Source: Kalaharituber pfeilii (taxonomy: Eukaryota > Ascomycota > Pezizomycetes > Pezizales > Pezizaceae). From it: a DNA stretch of 64,000 bases. The position numbers were made by a program, and so were the translations under genes. The notes below the pieces were generated by a model that was not told the origin of the DNA, made no database searches, and saw only the letters and a list, made by a program, of their open reading frames with translations. Positions 49,701 to 61,323 of the stretch are shown one piece after another (the stretch's first letter is position 1; every line of letters begins with the position of its first letter). The DNA lies in the NCBI GenBank assembly GCA_015179045.1, contig WHUZ01000050.1, positions 372,001 to 436,000 of the forward strand. Direction: 5' to 3'.

Positions 49701-49929
49701 TCAGCGAGCATTAGCAGGGTTTGAAAAGGCACTGGGTGCCAACCACCCAAGCACCCTTCGAACTGTCCACGACATGGCAGTATTATATGAAAATCAAAGG
49801 GAATATAGTCAGGCAATGGAGCTGTATCAGCGGGCATTAGCCGGAAGGGAAAAGGCACTGGGCGCTGAGCATTCAGATACTGTTTGGAGTCTGGAGGGGG
49901 TAGAAAGATGTCAGGCTGCTCTGAAGTAA
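46709..49929 (+). CDS. NLR protein copy B: HeLo - NB-ARC - 8 TPR
   Basis: Intact paralogue of copy A with the same three-exon structure: 46709-48122, 48181-48516, 48569-49929; product 1,036 aa. The HeLo and NB-ARC parts differ from A by only a handful of residues (for example VVLHGMGG versus VVLYGMGG, LLDEPDYK versus LLDSPDYK), with Walker A GMGGMGKT and Walker B LLVFDNLDD unchanged. The TPR part has eight repeats, one fewer than A, and ends GVERCQAALK at what I take as the ancestral stop. Substitutions concentrate in the TPRs and the segment just before them. Role as for copy A: inferred intracellular sensor that triggers HeLo-mediated death. Ligand unknown. Confidence 0.92.
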
Positions 49930-50792
49930 CAAAATAAAGTGTCAGAAGGTCACTATGGATTAGGACAGGTTTTCTACGGGGTTTTGTTATAGTGCTATTA
50001 TTTATTTGTTTTTCAGATTATTTGGTTGTTTGTATATTCATGTATTCACGCTTTCATTTTGCATAGTTGTTCCATTTCTCATTCATATATACCCGAATAA
50101 CTCTACAATTCATTGGAGAAAGTACTCGTTCTGGGTTTTTTCAATTGCCAAATAGCCGCAGTGGGGGGCGAGGGGAATTCGCGGGGGTCATACGGCTTTT
50201 AGATAGAGACTTTTTCACATTCAAGTGAACCTTTACTTCATTTAAAGCTAGAATTTGTACCACATGCCCACATAGTCTGGCTCGGTTAAACTTGTGCGTA
50301 ATAGGGGTGCAGGAGCAGAATAGGTAGGGGGTGAGTATACAGTAGCAAAGTAAGCGGAGGTCGACTATATATAATATGTGCATGAGAGTGAATATTCAGC
50401 AATTCGTATGTAGTGTGTGTAGAAGAGGAGATTATGAGTAGTCTGGCACATGTAGGCTAAAATATATAGAGCTTTGGTACTAAGGGGCGCAAAGAGCTCA
50501 AAAGGATTGGAGGAACAAGAGAAAGGGCGGGGGCATGTAGAACAGAAGTCCCGCTGTCATAAGGGGAGAGGACAATAGACTCGAAGGGGGGGTAATATTA
50601 CTGTACATACGAGATGTTAGCAGGTTCAGGGTAACAGTATTGAACATGAACAACCTAGGGAAGGGTTCCAAGTTCAGGGTAAAGGCTGTAGGTGGAGTTA
50701 GAGAAGGAGGGGGCTGACCTGAGGGCAGCTGAGATGTGGGGCTTGTGTGAGGAAGCGAGGATGAAAGGCAACCTGCGTGGGACTGGCAGTCA

Positions 50793-52117
50793 AGAATAAA
50801 TGGAAGTTCACCCTCTGTTGTAGATAGCTTAATACGTGGTATAAGGCAGCGTTGACCTTCAAAATCACCAGTCAGAATTTGAGCCTCAATGCAACGATGT
50901 CCTAATTGTGTAATAGTTAAGCGTGTACCATTGCATAAACCATGTTTAGGGTCTAAGTTTCGCAATAAGATAATAGGAGCTCCTATCTTAAGATGTAGCT
51001 GTGATGGTGGTAATTCAGCAGGATTTAAACTTTGCAGATACTCTGCGGGATATATTGTTGAATCAACTTGTGATGCTTTATCCTGCTGTTCAATACTATC
51101 AACTGCATAATAGGTTTTTTCTTCACCATATATACATGGTAGTAAGAGATCATTGAATTCTGCTACGACATCATTCCGAAATGCAATGATAGCATGATCT
51201 TGAAATGCATTTAAGTTCATATGAGCAGTATCTAAAAGTACTGTAGGAAATATATGTTCAGAAAGGTTAGTAAGAGAATTAAATGATCTAATATATTCAG
51301 GTAATGAGATAAGACTATATAGGCTTGGATTATATGGTAATTGAGTAAGTCAGGATGTAAATTCCGCAATTGCACCATGTTGCTGTTGCAATCGCATATT
51401 TTGTGTTAAGAATAGCTGCTGTAGAAATGGCCATATGAATGATGATTGTAAGCATACATTGACAATTGCAGCCCTATTTCCCTTTGGTACTACTGGTAAG
51501 ATTTGTGCAAAATCTCCACCAAGTAGTATTAGAATATTTCCAAATAACGTATCTTCCGACATACTACAGATATCATTCAATGTACGTGAAACTGCTTTAA
51601 AGCAAAATTTGTGTTGCATAGGGACTTCATTCCTGATAATTAAGGTTGTCTGCCTAATTAGTTCTGCTAAGAAGGAGTTACGGCTGATTGCACATGTAGA
51701 TGATTCATGTATTGCTAAAGGTATTCTGAAATGGGAATAAGCTGTACGACCACCAGGTAACAACTGAGCAGCAATTCCTGTAGAAGCAACGCAAAGTACA
51801 ATGTTACCCTTGGAGCGGAAGTAGTGGCATAATACTTGGTAAAGGAACGTCTTTCCTGTGCCACCAGGTCCTTGCAGAAAGAAACGGGCTGGTAACTTGT
51901 TTTCAACTGCATAAACAATAGTATCAAAAGCTTGTTGCTGTTCTAAATTGAATTTTGCAGACTCTTCATGGTATAGCCTTTCTTCTGTTGCAGTATCATA
52001 CTGTAGCTCATCTGCAATTAATGGGTTCTTATTAAATATATTCCATGGTAGCTGCGGTGAAGGTAGTTCAAAATCTGCTAAAGTATGTCCTTGATGCATC
52101 AGTATCTTATCAATTAG
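50793..52117 (-). pseudogene. Helitron Pif1-like helicase domain (broken, 3'-truncated)
   Basis: Walker A GPGGTGKTFLYQ follows FNLEQQQAFDTIVYAV. IIRNEVPMQHKF replaces the usual DE(A/V)PMQH with NEVPMQH, so the Walker B Asp appears lost. LLGGDFAQILPVVPKG is motif III-like, and IGAPIILLRNLDPKHGLCNG is the late helicase region. A TGA at 51,352-51,350 interrupts the frame before LTQLPYNPSLYSLISLPEY. The frame ends in helicase sequence at TEGELPFIL and continues without a stop into unit B DNA (DCQSHAG...) to 50,498. The final helicase motifs are missing. Confidence 0.85.
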
Positions 52118-53218
52118 ATAATGTCATAGTCAAGATGTAATAACTCAGAACATGAAGAATTTGGTGGAATAATATTTGAATGTTGGCTTAAGAAGAACCT
52201 CAAGTCATCGCAAATGTTGTCATGAAACCGCTCCCACAGAGCTTTAGGATTTGCTATATTCCCATGGAGTAAAGCAGTTGCAAATAATGTCTTAAGGGAG
52301 TGTCCGCTTCCAAACAAACAGGCTTCTGTGAAGCACTCATTCCATTCATTATCATCCTCCAATAACCCAAGTTCCTGACATGCCTGACGAAAGGTTGAAT
52401 ACATGATACTTTGAACTGTTCGCAGCTCTTCAAAACCCCTTGCACCCCGAACAGCTGTTAGCAATAACCGCAAAAAGTATTTTTCACCCATAAATGGATT
52501 GCAGTGAAAAATACGGCCAATTGCGAAACCTCGCTTCCTAGGAGTCCACTTCCGTAATATTGGATTATAGACGAAATGGGAAGGAAACTCTTGGTATAGA
52601 TATTGCCGAGCTTCTGGCATCTCGGAATTGGCCTGAAAGTAAGCCATCAATGTTGACTGGCTATTATTCAACTTGTCCATCATGTTTTCCGTTGACATAT
52701 CTTCTGCAAAATAGACAGGCTGTTCACCAGGAAGATGGATAGCTAAATGAATGACAGGAGGGAACTCTTCATGTACACCGAACTCAAACAGATGCCATAT
52801 AGCCTCTGTCGGTCCAATATACCGCCCCTGTAAGTATTGCTTGATCTCATCCAAATTGCTCTCCATATCAACCTGCAATGTTGCCCTATCTGACCCCTTG
52901 TAGATATATTTGTAAATATATTTAGTAGCATGTATTGTAGCACATACCTCAACATTGATATGTGCTTTATACCGCCAGGACAGATAAGGACTGTATGGAA
53001 CAATCCATCTATTATCACATTCTACATTTTGGTAGCGACCTATACCGGTACCATCATTCATAGAGATAGTAATAGTATTGTTAGTCTGCCGACGTCGATA
53101 GAGTGGATAGCCATCTTCGCGAATCAATGTTTGTTCCTGAAATGGACGCGGATATCCTTTTGAGCATTTTTTCACTGCAGCACCACTATGAGGAAAAGAT
53201 GAAGAAGAAGAAAAAGAA

Positions 53219-53250
<32 letters not shown>

Positions 53251-54323
53251 TGCAGACATGCATGGTGCGTTGGGATTATGAACACCACATGGACCATGGA
53301 CCATTGTGGAAGTAACAATATTCCAGAGCTCCTCACTCTGAATGCTATTTCTGTTAGGAATTTCGGCAGAGATTATCTCATCTATTCGGTCTGCAGTGAT
53401 GTAACGGTCATCTGGATGCAAGAACAGCAACAAATGCATGTGCGGCAAACCACGCTTCTGGTACTCAATTGTCTAAACACACCCTACATATCGCCCAAAG
53501 ATATGCTGATGTTTAATCTCGTAGAGCAATTGTTGCTGCTTCAAGTGAAATACTCTTGCAACCAAATCAGGGCGGTCCATAGCAGTTTGCGTAGGAAGCA
53601 ACTCGCGAGTAATCTCCTCCCATCTTGGATTAGCCGTGAAAGTGATGAAGAGTGAAGGGCGCCCGAAATGACGGACAATGGCCATGGAATCCTGAAAGAG
53701 TTGTGTCATAAACCTATCTCCACCAGTGTAGCTGCTAGGTAAGATTACACGACGGCCTAAGGCAGACGTATCCATATCCTGCCTCAGGATTGCATCAGCT
53801 AAACCATTATAAAGCTCAGAACGGATGTTTGACTGACGTGTACGTAGCCATGTGAGCTTGTTTTGATCACAAACAGCCCATGCATCCACAACATATTGTT
53901 GAAATAGTCGCTGAGCCTGAAACAATGTGTATGGTTCATTCCGCCGTATATGTAACCTGAAGCGATAATGGGATCGCTGGGAGAGACGTGTGCGCTGACG
54001 ATTCCACATTCATTTTGCAACTGCAAGCCCCAATGCCAACCTGCCTCACCATGTGGGAAGAGGAGGACGTAGTGTAATGGCATGTATGCAGCATAGTTAG
54101 GATTGATAATACTGAATTTCTCTGCCCCAGTTGCAGTACGGGAAGCCAAAACAATGTCTCGGAACCCTTGAGCACCATATTCATCTGGAATGATAATAGC
54201 AACCTCATCACTGGTAGGTAAATTCTCACGCCGTTTATCTGCACCTTTTTTTTTTTTTTTTCCTACAGTCAGCAACTTCTCACGGCATTTTATTATATAT
54301 CTGCACCTTACCTTTTTCCACAA
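52114..54323 (-). pseudogene. Helitron N-terminal and HUH Rep domains (broken)
   Basis: LPTSDEVAIIIPDEYGAQG and MPLHYVLLFPHGEAGWHWG, then LPSSYTGGDRFMTQLFQDSM and FGRPSLFITFTANPRWEEI, are the Helitron_like_N pattern. RGLPHMHLLLFL is the HUH-type Rep motif and KYIYKYIYKGSDRA the tyrosine-containing Rep motif. Lesions: frameshift near 54,000; a TAG at about 53,475-53,473 between GRYVGCV and TIEYQKRGLPH; and a frameshift at 52,117-52,115 before the helicase. A GAA/GAG-type triplet run at 53,200-53,247 (poly-Ser on the minus strand) has expanded inside Rep. Confidence 0.85.
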
Positions 54324-54434
54324 TTAACCGCATTTGTGGATTTAAGATCACCCTTGCCTCCTGAATACTCCGAGAAGCCTGATCCATACGCTCCTTTGCA
54401 GTCAGATAGATGGGGTAAAAGGGATTGACATTTC

Positions 54435-55284
54435 TTATCTCTTCAAATAGCTGCTGTAGGAGTTTGTGTCAAGTGCTTCTTGTTGCTCACTCTGCGAATG
54501 AGCTGCATACTCAGGGTCATAGAAGTATAGTTGTGAGAACCGTGGAACTGAGGTAGCCTGAGTAGCCAGATTCAAAGGGCGCTGAATATGATAGAGTTCA
54601 CCATGGATCTGAAAACATTCGATACCATGTGGCAAGGCTGCAAGGCGAGGATCAGGTTTATATTTAATTGATGTAAATGCTAAAGCAGTATTGTACTTGC
54701 GGATGTGCTTCCGAAAAGCCTTTGCCACATTATCAGACTCATTGAATAATGCATAGAGAAGAGGAGGCAACTCTTTTAATAACTGCGGACGAACATCCCC
54801 TTCTTTACAACATGTTGTAAACCGTGTATTGCGAACTGTAGACTGGTATGAGCGTTCCCCCTTCCAGTGTAGAGCTCCACACTGTGAACACTCAATATCC
54901 ATCGAACCCAAATTTAGCACCCGCCATTCTGAAGAAGCTGATATAAATGCTCGAGCCTGAGGAATGTCGGCCGGTGGTTGCGAGTCAGCAGGTGCTGTAG
55001 TAGAAGATAATTGTGTCTTTTGAGTAATTCTCCTTCTTCGGTATGATACCTAAGAAGATATTAATGGAAGCTACACCTATATTATAGAAACGGAAACTTC
55101 AGTAGATACCAAACATGATTGACAGGTCTTCCGGAAACTGCGCCTGCGACCAGATACAGTGAATTCTATCTAATATTGGTTTCACCAGGTGGCAACGTAT
55201 GCAACGTGAAGTATCCATGATATTGAAATCGAAAGCGAAGAAATGAAGAATGTGTAGGATGGAGAGAAACGAAGGATGGTCCAT
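54435..55284 (-). pseudogene. Helitron N-terminal zinc-ribbon region (broken, probably two exons)
   Basis: MDIECSQCGALHWKGERSYQ...TTCCKEGDVRPQLLKELPPL...YNTALAFTSIKY matches the N-terminal zinc ribbon and following region of Helitron Rep/helicase proteins. An upstream frame from 55,284 reads MDTSRCIRCHLVKPILDRIH (CxxC) and ends FGIY; a plausible intron (GTATCT near 55,108 to CTTAG near 55,050) would connect it to VSYRRRRITQKTQL. The frame breaks at 54,435 (SYLKR stop) before the next block. Confidence 0.75.
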
Positions 55285-55800
55285 GGAAAGCAGGAGATAG
55301 ATGCTACTGCTGCCACAATGATGGTTGCGTAGGCCAAGTCGCAGCTATGCTATAGGAAGGAATGATTGCTGCAGTGCTAGAACTGTACTATCGCTATCGC
55401 TAGACATAGTGTACTACTACTATCAAGCACGGTAATCCAGTACGTATAGTAGTAGCCAGTAGTATGCAGGATATTGTATAGTAGCAGTAAAAGTAGCAAG
55501 TACCCTGTGGCAGTGTGTGGCAGCAGGATATACTATACAGGATAAAACCGTCCATATGAATCAGGATGTAACTCAGTACTATAATAGATTATGTAGCGTT
55601 CCAATACTTTCCGAACCAGCGAGTATAAGGCTAAGCACTCACGGTCTTTTATAACTGCCATTTTTCAAGGCTGGAGAGAAAAAAAGAAAAGAAAAAAAAA
55701 AAAATACGTTGCCTTAGCAACAGTAATGTATTTACTGTAGTATTTGCCAAAAGTCCTTGAAAAAGAATTTATCCTTTTCAGAAAAGCTCAACTGTTTAAA

Positions 55801-56842
55801 TCTGTAAGAAATTCCCACCACAAACGGTCAATTTCTGAAAAAGATATTTGAAAAACGTGAAAAAAAAAGATTCCTTTATCTACTCAAGAAAATTTTAATC
55901 CCAGTACGTACCTTTGCGGGCGTCCCTCCCCTACCCACCTCTCAACCTCCGGCTATCAAATTCTACCTATCATAACGGTACATCACAAACCTAGGTACAT
56001 TCACAATCTATATCGTGGTGCCCCTCCAATCAATGCCTGAAAACTTCCTTCTCTTCGCACCTCGTCTAACAGAGGAGGAGCATCTTGTTTCTTTTGCGCC
56101 GTTGTGCTCTGTTTTCGCTCCCCGCTCTATTAACTCTTCTCCGTAGCCGACCCTTCCTCCAGCAAGAGCAATAGCAGCTGCAGAATGAAAACTTATGGCT
56201 CTTTTTCCTCTTGATAACAACAATCTTGCAAGTACGGGCGTGTTATGGGACTGGTATCTCTTTGGCGCCCTCTCGTTCGTAAGTGTATATATAGGTGGTT
56301 GATTCCTGAGTTTTCGGGATAACTTGCAAAAATCTCAACACCGTATATATCACTACTCGCATGCCACCTTATTGAAATCAACACCAGTGATATCGCATGT
56401 ACCCTCGCTAGTATTGTAGGAAGGAGGAGATACTATACCCAGTAGGTTTCCACCGCCTCAACCAGTATTGGAAAAGAAAATGTTTGGCAAGGTGGGTATC
56501 ATGAGAGTCAGCTCCACTCGTACAAACAGGACGTACGCCACCTCCCACCTAGTCTCACTTTCGTCGGTGTGTCTGAGCTTGCCTCAACCTCGTCTCTCAA
56601 CTACAGTACACAACAATTGAATTTGTCTTCTCTTCTGGTAGTCTCTCGACAACTCTTGTATGCCAATAATTCCACCATCCACTGGTTGCTGTCCTGCAGC
56701 CATTGCCTAACTTTTCCTAGCTTCTTCGTAAGAGCCACGCCGTGATGACCCCTCACTGTGTGTGCTAATGTCGAGTATGTGTGTACATTGTGCCCTTACG
56801 CTTGTGTATGTTGCTTCTTCCACTGCTGATAGGTTGCTCCCA
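55801..56842. repeat. ~1.04-kb block present in units B and C, absent from A (C copy)
   Basis: Counterpart of 44,613-45,696. In C its borders with A-like sequence are CAACTGTTTAA on the left and ATTCGTGTCAT on the right. Small indels separate it from the B copy. No supported gene. Confidence 0.7.
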
Positions 56843-57863
56843 ATTCGTGTCATATCGTGCCATGTCGTGTGGTGTTGGTTCGATAGAGTAATGGACCGAA
56901 TTGAAGTGGTGAGTGTAGCTGGCTTTAATGTCGGTGCTCTGTCATATATCGTTGTTATCGGTGTAAATGTCAGAGTTATTGGCTCGGTTGGGCATGATCT
57001 CAGACCTTGTTATAGTCCTCTGGCTGCTTCCGCTTCTTTCCTATTATATTTATAGGATTCCGTGAGTATTTGCCCGGCTTACTGTTACTCCAGGTGACGT
57101 AGGATCTCTAAGACCATATATATGAAGACCATTCGTTCTGAGAAGGTACAGTACCTTCGGGAGTAGGGAGTCTTCCATTAGGTATGCCATTTTTCTAATC
57201 AATCGCTCTATCTCAACTATCATGGCAACCGATGTCTAGCGCTACATCCTTTCCATCTTCCGTTTCCTTGAGCCCGTGAAGCAGCGAAAGGAGTGCATTC
57301 GGCAGGGGCTCTGCTGCATGGCGCGGACGCCAGGATGATACGGATGATACTGGTGATGCAGGAGGCTCAGTCAGTCATGACGGGCCAGGCAAAAGGTGAC
57401 TATAGCATCAGCTCTCCACTCATCGTGCTTGCGGGTGTCTTACCCCAACACACAGCCTCCACAGGTTGAGGTTTAATTATTCTGCAGCGCAGCTGTTGAG
57501 TACGCTGCGACCCAGTCCAGTGCCCCATAGCCTTCCCCGCACGAAGTAAATTTATGTAATATTTGCTTGCACAACCCTGGAGGGGAAATCTGCAAGCTTA
57601 TGTGCGGTCGTTAACGTTTCAATCACATATTCTATCCAAGAGTTTGCTATCGCGATATCCGTTTACAGCCCCCCAAACGTACGGTGAAAGTCCAAGTTCC
57701 CGATTTCAAGTGCTAGTAGAGTGCTTCGTCCACCCGCTTGAGCTTACGATAAGAAGAGCTCTTCAATTCTGACAGATCAAGTAACAAACCTTGATTTCTC
57801 TTCAACCATCGTGAGGCTGACCATCATGTGTAATTCTTTAGCTTGTTTAGTCTCCTCCACAAC

Positions 57864-60800
57864 ATGGAATTAGCAGCCTCTGCTGCCGGACTGGCCGGAC
57901 TGACGCTACAACTGGCCCAAGTTGCTCGAGATTGTGCCAACATTTATTCTGAAGTGAAAGAAGTTGGCTACACACATGACTCCGTATTGCACAATCTCCG
58001 GACGGAAGGACTTCGGCTGAAGCGGTGGGAGCAAGCTTGGGGATTGGACGTTGGCAACACCCCCAGCAAGCAACTCCAGCTTGATCCTAATGACGAGCGG
58101 TCCAGATATGCGGCAGCTGGCCTAGCGAGGATTGTTTATGTGTTTACCAAGATCGCTGAATTGCAATCAAAATATCAAATCGAACCTGAAACGAACGAAA
58201 AGAAAAGTATACGTGATAGCCTTAGGGTCAGCAAACTATTCTCTAGGTCTCGTTCCAAATCTCCAAGTCCAGCAAATGCTAGTCAGTCTACAAGCCTGAG
58301 CCCTCAGCTTTCAGGGCCTACTCTGAACAATAGTGATCTTTGTCTTTTGGCAAACCCAAAAACCCTCACCAGCACACAATTGCTTCCAGGTCTACAAGAA
58401 GAGATTGCCTCCTTGACTAACACTGTGCAGAAAGTACAGCAGTCTCTGTCTATATATCGCAAGCTGCGTTGGGCTGGCATGGACAAGGCAAATTGCAACG
58501 AATTGGTAGGCCAGCTCAAGGAGTACATAGACGGCCTCTTCAATGTACTGCCACCTGATCTCACTCCTATCAGTGTACCCAAGACAAGGCTTAGTTTATC
58601 TTTCAATATTCCATTCAAGATTTCTGATGTTCGGCGGAATCCTGATTTTGTTGGAAGGGAATACCTTCTCGAACAGCTAGTACATGAGATAGATGAAGGC
58701 AGGGCTGCAACGGATATTACTCAGGTAGTGCTCCATGGTATGGGGGGTATGGGGAAGACGCAAATTGCATTGGAGTATGTTTATCGCCATCGCAAAGACT
58801 ACTCATCAACGTTTTGGATCAATGCATCTAGCGAGCAGACAACAAAAACTAGTTTTATTCGAATTATGGAGCAATTAATTGAGCATCATGCGAAACTGTT
58901 AGATTCGCCGGATCACAAACATATTGGTAGTCTCCTGGGTATCGCAGGCAAGCTCGACTCGGCAGGGCTTTTTAGCACGGAAAAACCAGAAGAAGAGCAA
59001 CAGGTTATCAAAGCTGTACAGAAATGGTTAACTGCAAAACCGAACAATAAATGGCTACTTGTGTTCGACAACCTGGATGACCTGGAATCTTTTGATATAA
59101 ATGATTACATTCCATCATGTGATTTTGGGACTGTGATTATTACCAGCAGAAGACGTGAGAGTGCGCAGCACCGAAGGGGCCTAGAAGTGCATCAAATGCA
59201 GAGCAATGAAGCAGAAAGGTTACTTTTGACTAGTGCAGGGTTAGATTTAGGAAGGTTCGCTCCTGAGGGTAAGTGAATAATGTGCCTCAACATAGTTCCT
59301 TAATTAATCCAAAATTCCAAATATAGAACGCAAACTTGAGGAGACAGCAGTAGCAGCTATTGTGGAAAACCTTGGATAACTTCCTGTTGCCATAGCTCAG
59401 GCTGGAGCATATATCAACATTCGGCAATGTTACTTCAGTCATTATCTCAGAGAGTATAAGACAAATGTCAATCGCCTTTTGAGCAGAAAATGGAACAAAG
59501 GAAAGAATGGTACATCTGTCTTTGCTACTTGGGAGTTGTCATTCAATGCAATCAAGAACCAAAATCCAAAAGCTGCAGAGTTGTTATCATTATGTGCGTT
59601 TCTTGACAATAATGATATATGTGAGGAGTTTTTGAGGCGAGGAATGAAATTAGCTATGAATGGTAGGCAACCATATATTTTTAGAATAAAATTTGTACTT
59701 ATACATTACTATAGATACAAGCCTAGCAGACTCAATCCATCTACTCTTCTCATACTCGATCGCTAAGCGAACAGAGACATACGATAGTTTCAATATCCAC
59801 CCACTAGTTCACCTTTGTATTCGATGGAAACTGGAGATGGAGCCTGACGAATATCAACAAAAGGCTATTGAAGCTTTTCTTGTGGTTGCATCTGGATTCG
59901 CTACTCTCAAACGCAGAGAACGTACGGTTAGTGACTGGATCTTTGAGCGGCGAAATTTGACACATCTTTTTGCTGTGGAAAGGCAAATGAAGGATCTACC
60001 ATTGGAAAAGGAGGAGTCACTGACAGCCTTGGATACTCTCTACTGGGTCTACGAAAACCACGGTCATTATAGAAAGGCAGAAGAAATATGTATGGCCGTA
60101 TTGGCTACAAGGGAGAAGTTGCTGGGCACAAACCACTTAGAAACCCTGAATACTATTTATGACATGGCAGGACTATATCAGAGACAAGGGAAATATAACC
60201 AAGCACTGGGATTGTATCAGCGGGTATTAGAAGGGGGAGAAAAAGTGCTAGGTACTGATCATCAAAACACTCTTGGAACTGTCATAGATATGGGATTGGT
60301 ATATACTCGTCAAGGGAAATATAGCGAGGCACTGGAACTGTTTCAGCGAGCATTAGCAGGTTGTGAAAAATCACTGGGTGCGGACCATCTAACGACCCTT
60401 GGTACTGTCCACAACCTAGCAATGGTATATTATTATCAAGGGAAATATAATCAGGCACTGGAGCGGTGTCAGTGGGCATTAGCAGGGTTTGAGAAGACAC
60501 TGGGTGCTGACCACCCAACAACCCTTAATACTGTTAATGACATGGCCGTAGTATATGAAAGCAAGGGAAATATAGCCAGCACTGGAGATGTATCAGAGAG
60601 CATTAGCGGGAAAAGAAAAGACACTGGGTGCTGACATCCAACCACCTTGATACTATCCACAACATGGCAAATGTATATCAAAATCAAGGGAAATATAGCC
60701 AAGCACTGGAACTGTATCAGCGAGCATTAGCAGGGTGTGAAAAATCACTAGGTACTGACCATCCAAGCACCCTTGATACTGTCAACAGCATGGCAAATGT

Positions 60801-61323
60801 ATATGAAAGTCAAGGGAAATATAGCCAAGCACTGGAACTGTATCAGCGAGCATTAGCAGGAAGGGAAAAGGCACTGGGTGCCAACCATCCAAGCACCCTT
60901 CGAACTGTCCACAACATGGCAATATTATATGAAAATCAAAGGGAATATAGTCAGGCAATGGAGCTGTATCAGCGGGCATTAGCAGGAAGGGAAAAGGCAC
61001 TGGGTGCTGACCATCCAAATACCCTTGGTACTATCTACAACATGGCTATAGTATATCAAAGTCAAGGGAAATATAGCCAGGCACTGGAACTGTATCAGCG
61101 AGCATTAGCAGGAAAAGAAAAGGCACTGGGTGCGAACCATCCAAGCACCCTTGATACTGTCTACAGCATGGCAATATTATATGAAGATCAAAGGGAATAT
61201 AGTCAGGCAATGGAGCTGTTTCAGCGGGCATTAGCAGGAAGAGAAAAGACACTGGGCGCTGAGCATTCAGATACTGTTTGGAGTATGAAGGGGGTAGAAA
61301 GATGTCAGGCTGCTCTGAAGTAA
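57864..61323 (+). pseudogene. NLR copy C: HeLo - NB-ARC - 10 TPR, inactivated
   Basis: Same three-exon layout as A and B (57864-59268, 59327-59662, 59715-61323; introns GT-AG). HeLo and NB-ARC motifs are intact, with one 9-nt unit fewer in the N-terminal GLAGLAGLT stretch. Two kinds of lesion: an in-frame TAA at 59,377-59,379 in exon 2, where A and B have a Tyr codon (LGYLP), and four single-base deletions clustered at about 60,561, 60,579, 60,634 and 60,647 within TPR 5. Downstream the TPR frame resumes to CQAALK and stop. Ten TPR units can be counted, more than in A or B. The intact 5' part could still give a ~485-aa HeLo-NB-ARC product without TPRs, if transcribed. Confidence 0.88.

Larger units (their letters stand above)
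43092..50792. repeat. Segmental duplication unit B (5' flank, NLR copy B, partial 3' flank)
   Basis: Matches unit A from 31,227 onward. It differs from A by an 822-bp TIR element (43,189-44,010), absence of the 302-bp MITE, and an extra ~1.1-kb block (44,613-45,696) also present in C. Homology to A stops sharply at 50,792/50,793 (A position about 37,406), where the Helitron sequence begins. Confidence 0.85.
50793..55622 (-). mobile_element. Decayed Helitron (Rep plus Pif1-like helicase), 3'-truncated, at the B/C seam
   Basis: Autonomous-type Helitron on the minus strand filling exactly the gap between units B and C. Its right border (55,622) reads TCGCTGGTTCGG on the minus strand, so it starts with the 5'-TC expected of Helitrons, although the flanking base is C rather than A. 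The left border (50,793) lacks a CTRR end and cuts the helicase before its last motifs. Coding order on the minus strand: zinc ribbon, Helitron-like N-terminal domain, HUH Rep, helicase. It is broken by at least two in-frame stops and at least three frameshifts. Confidence 0.88.
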
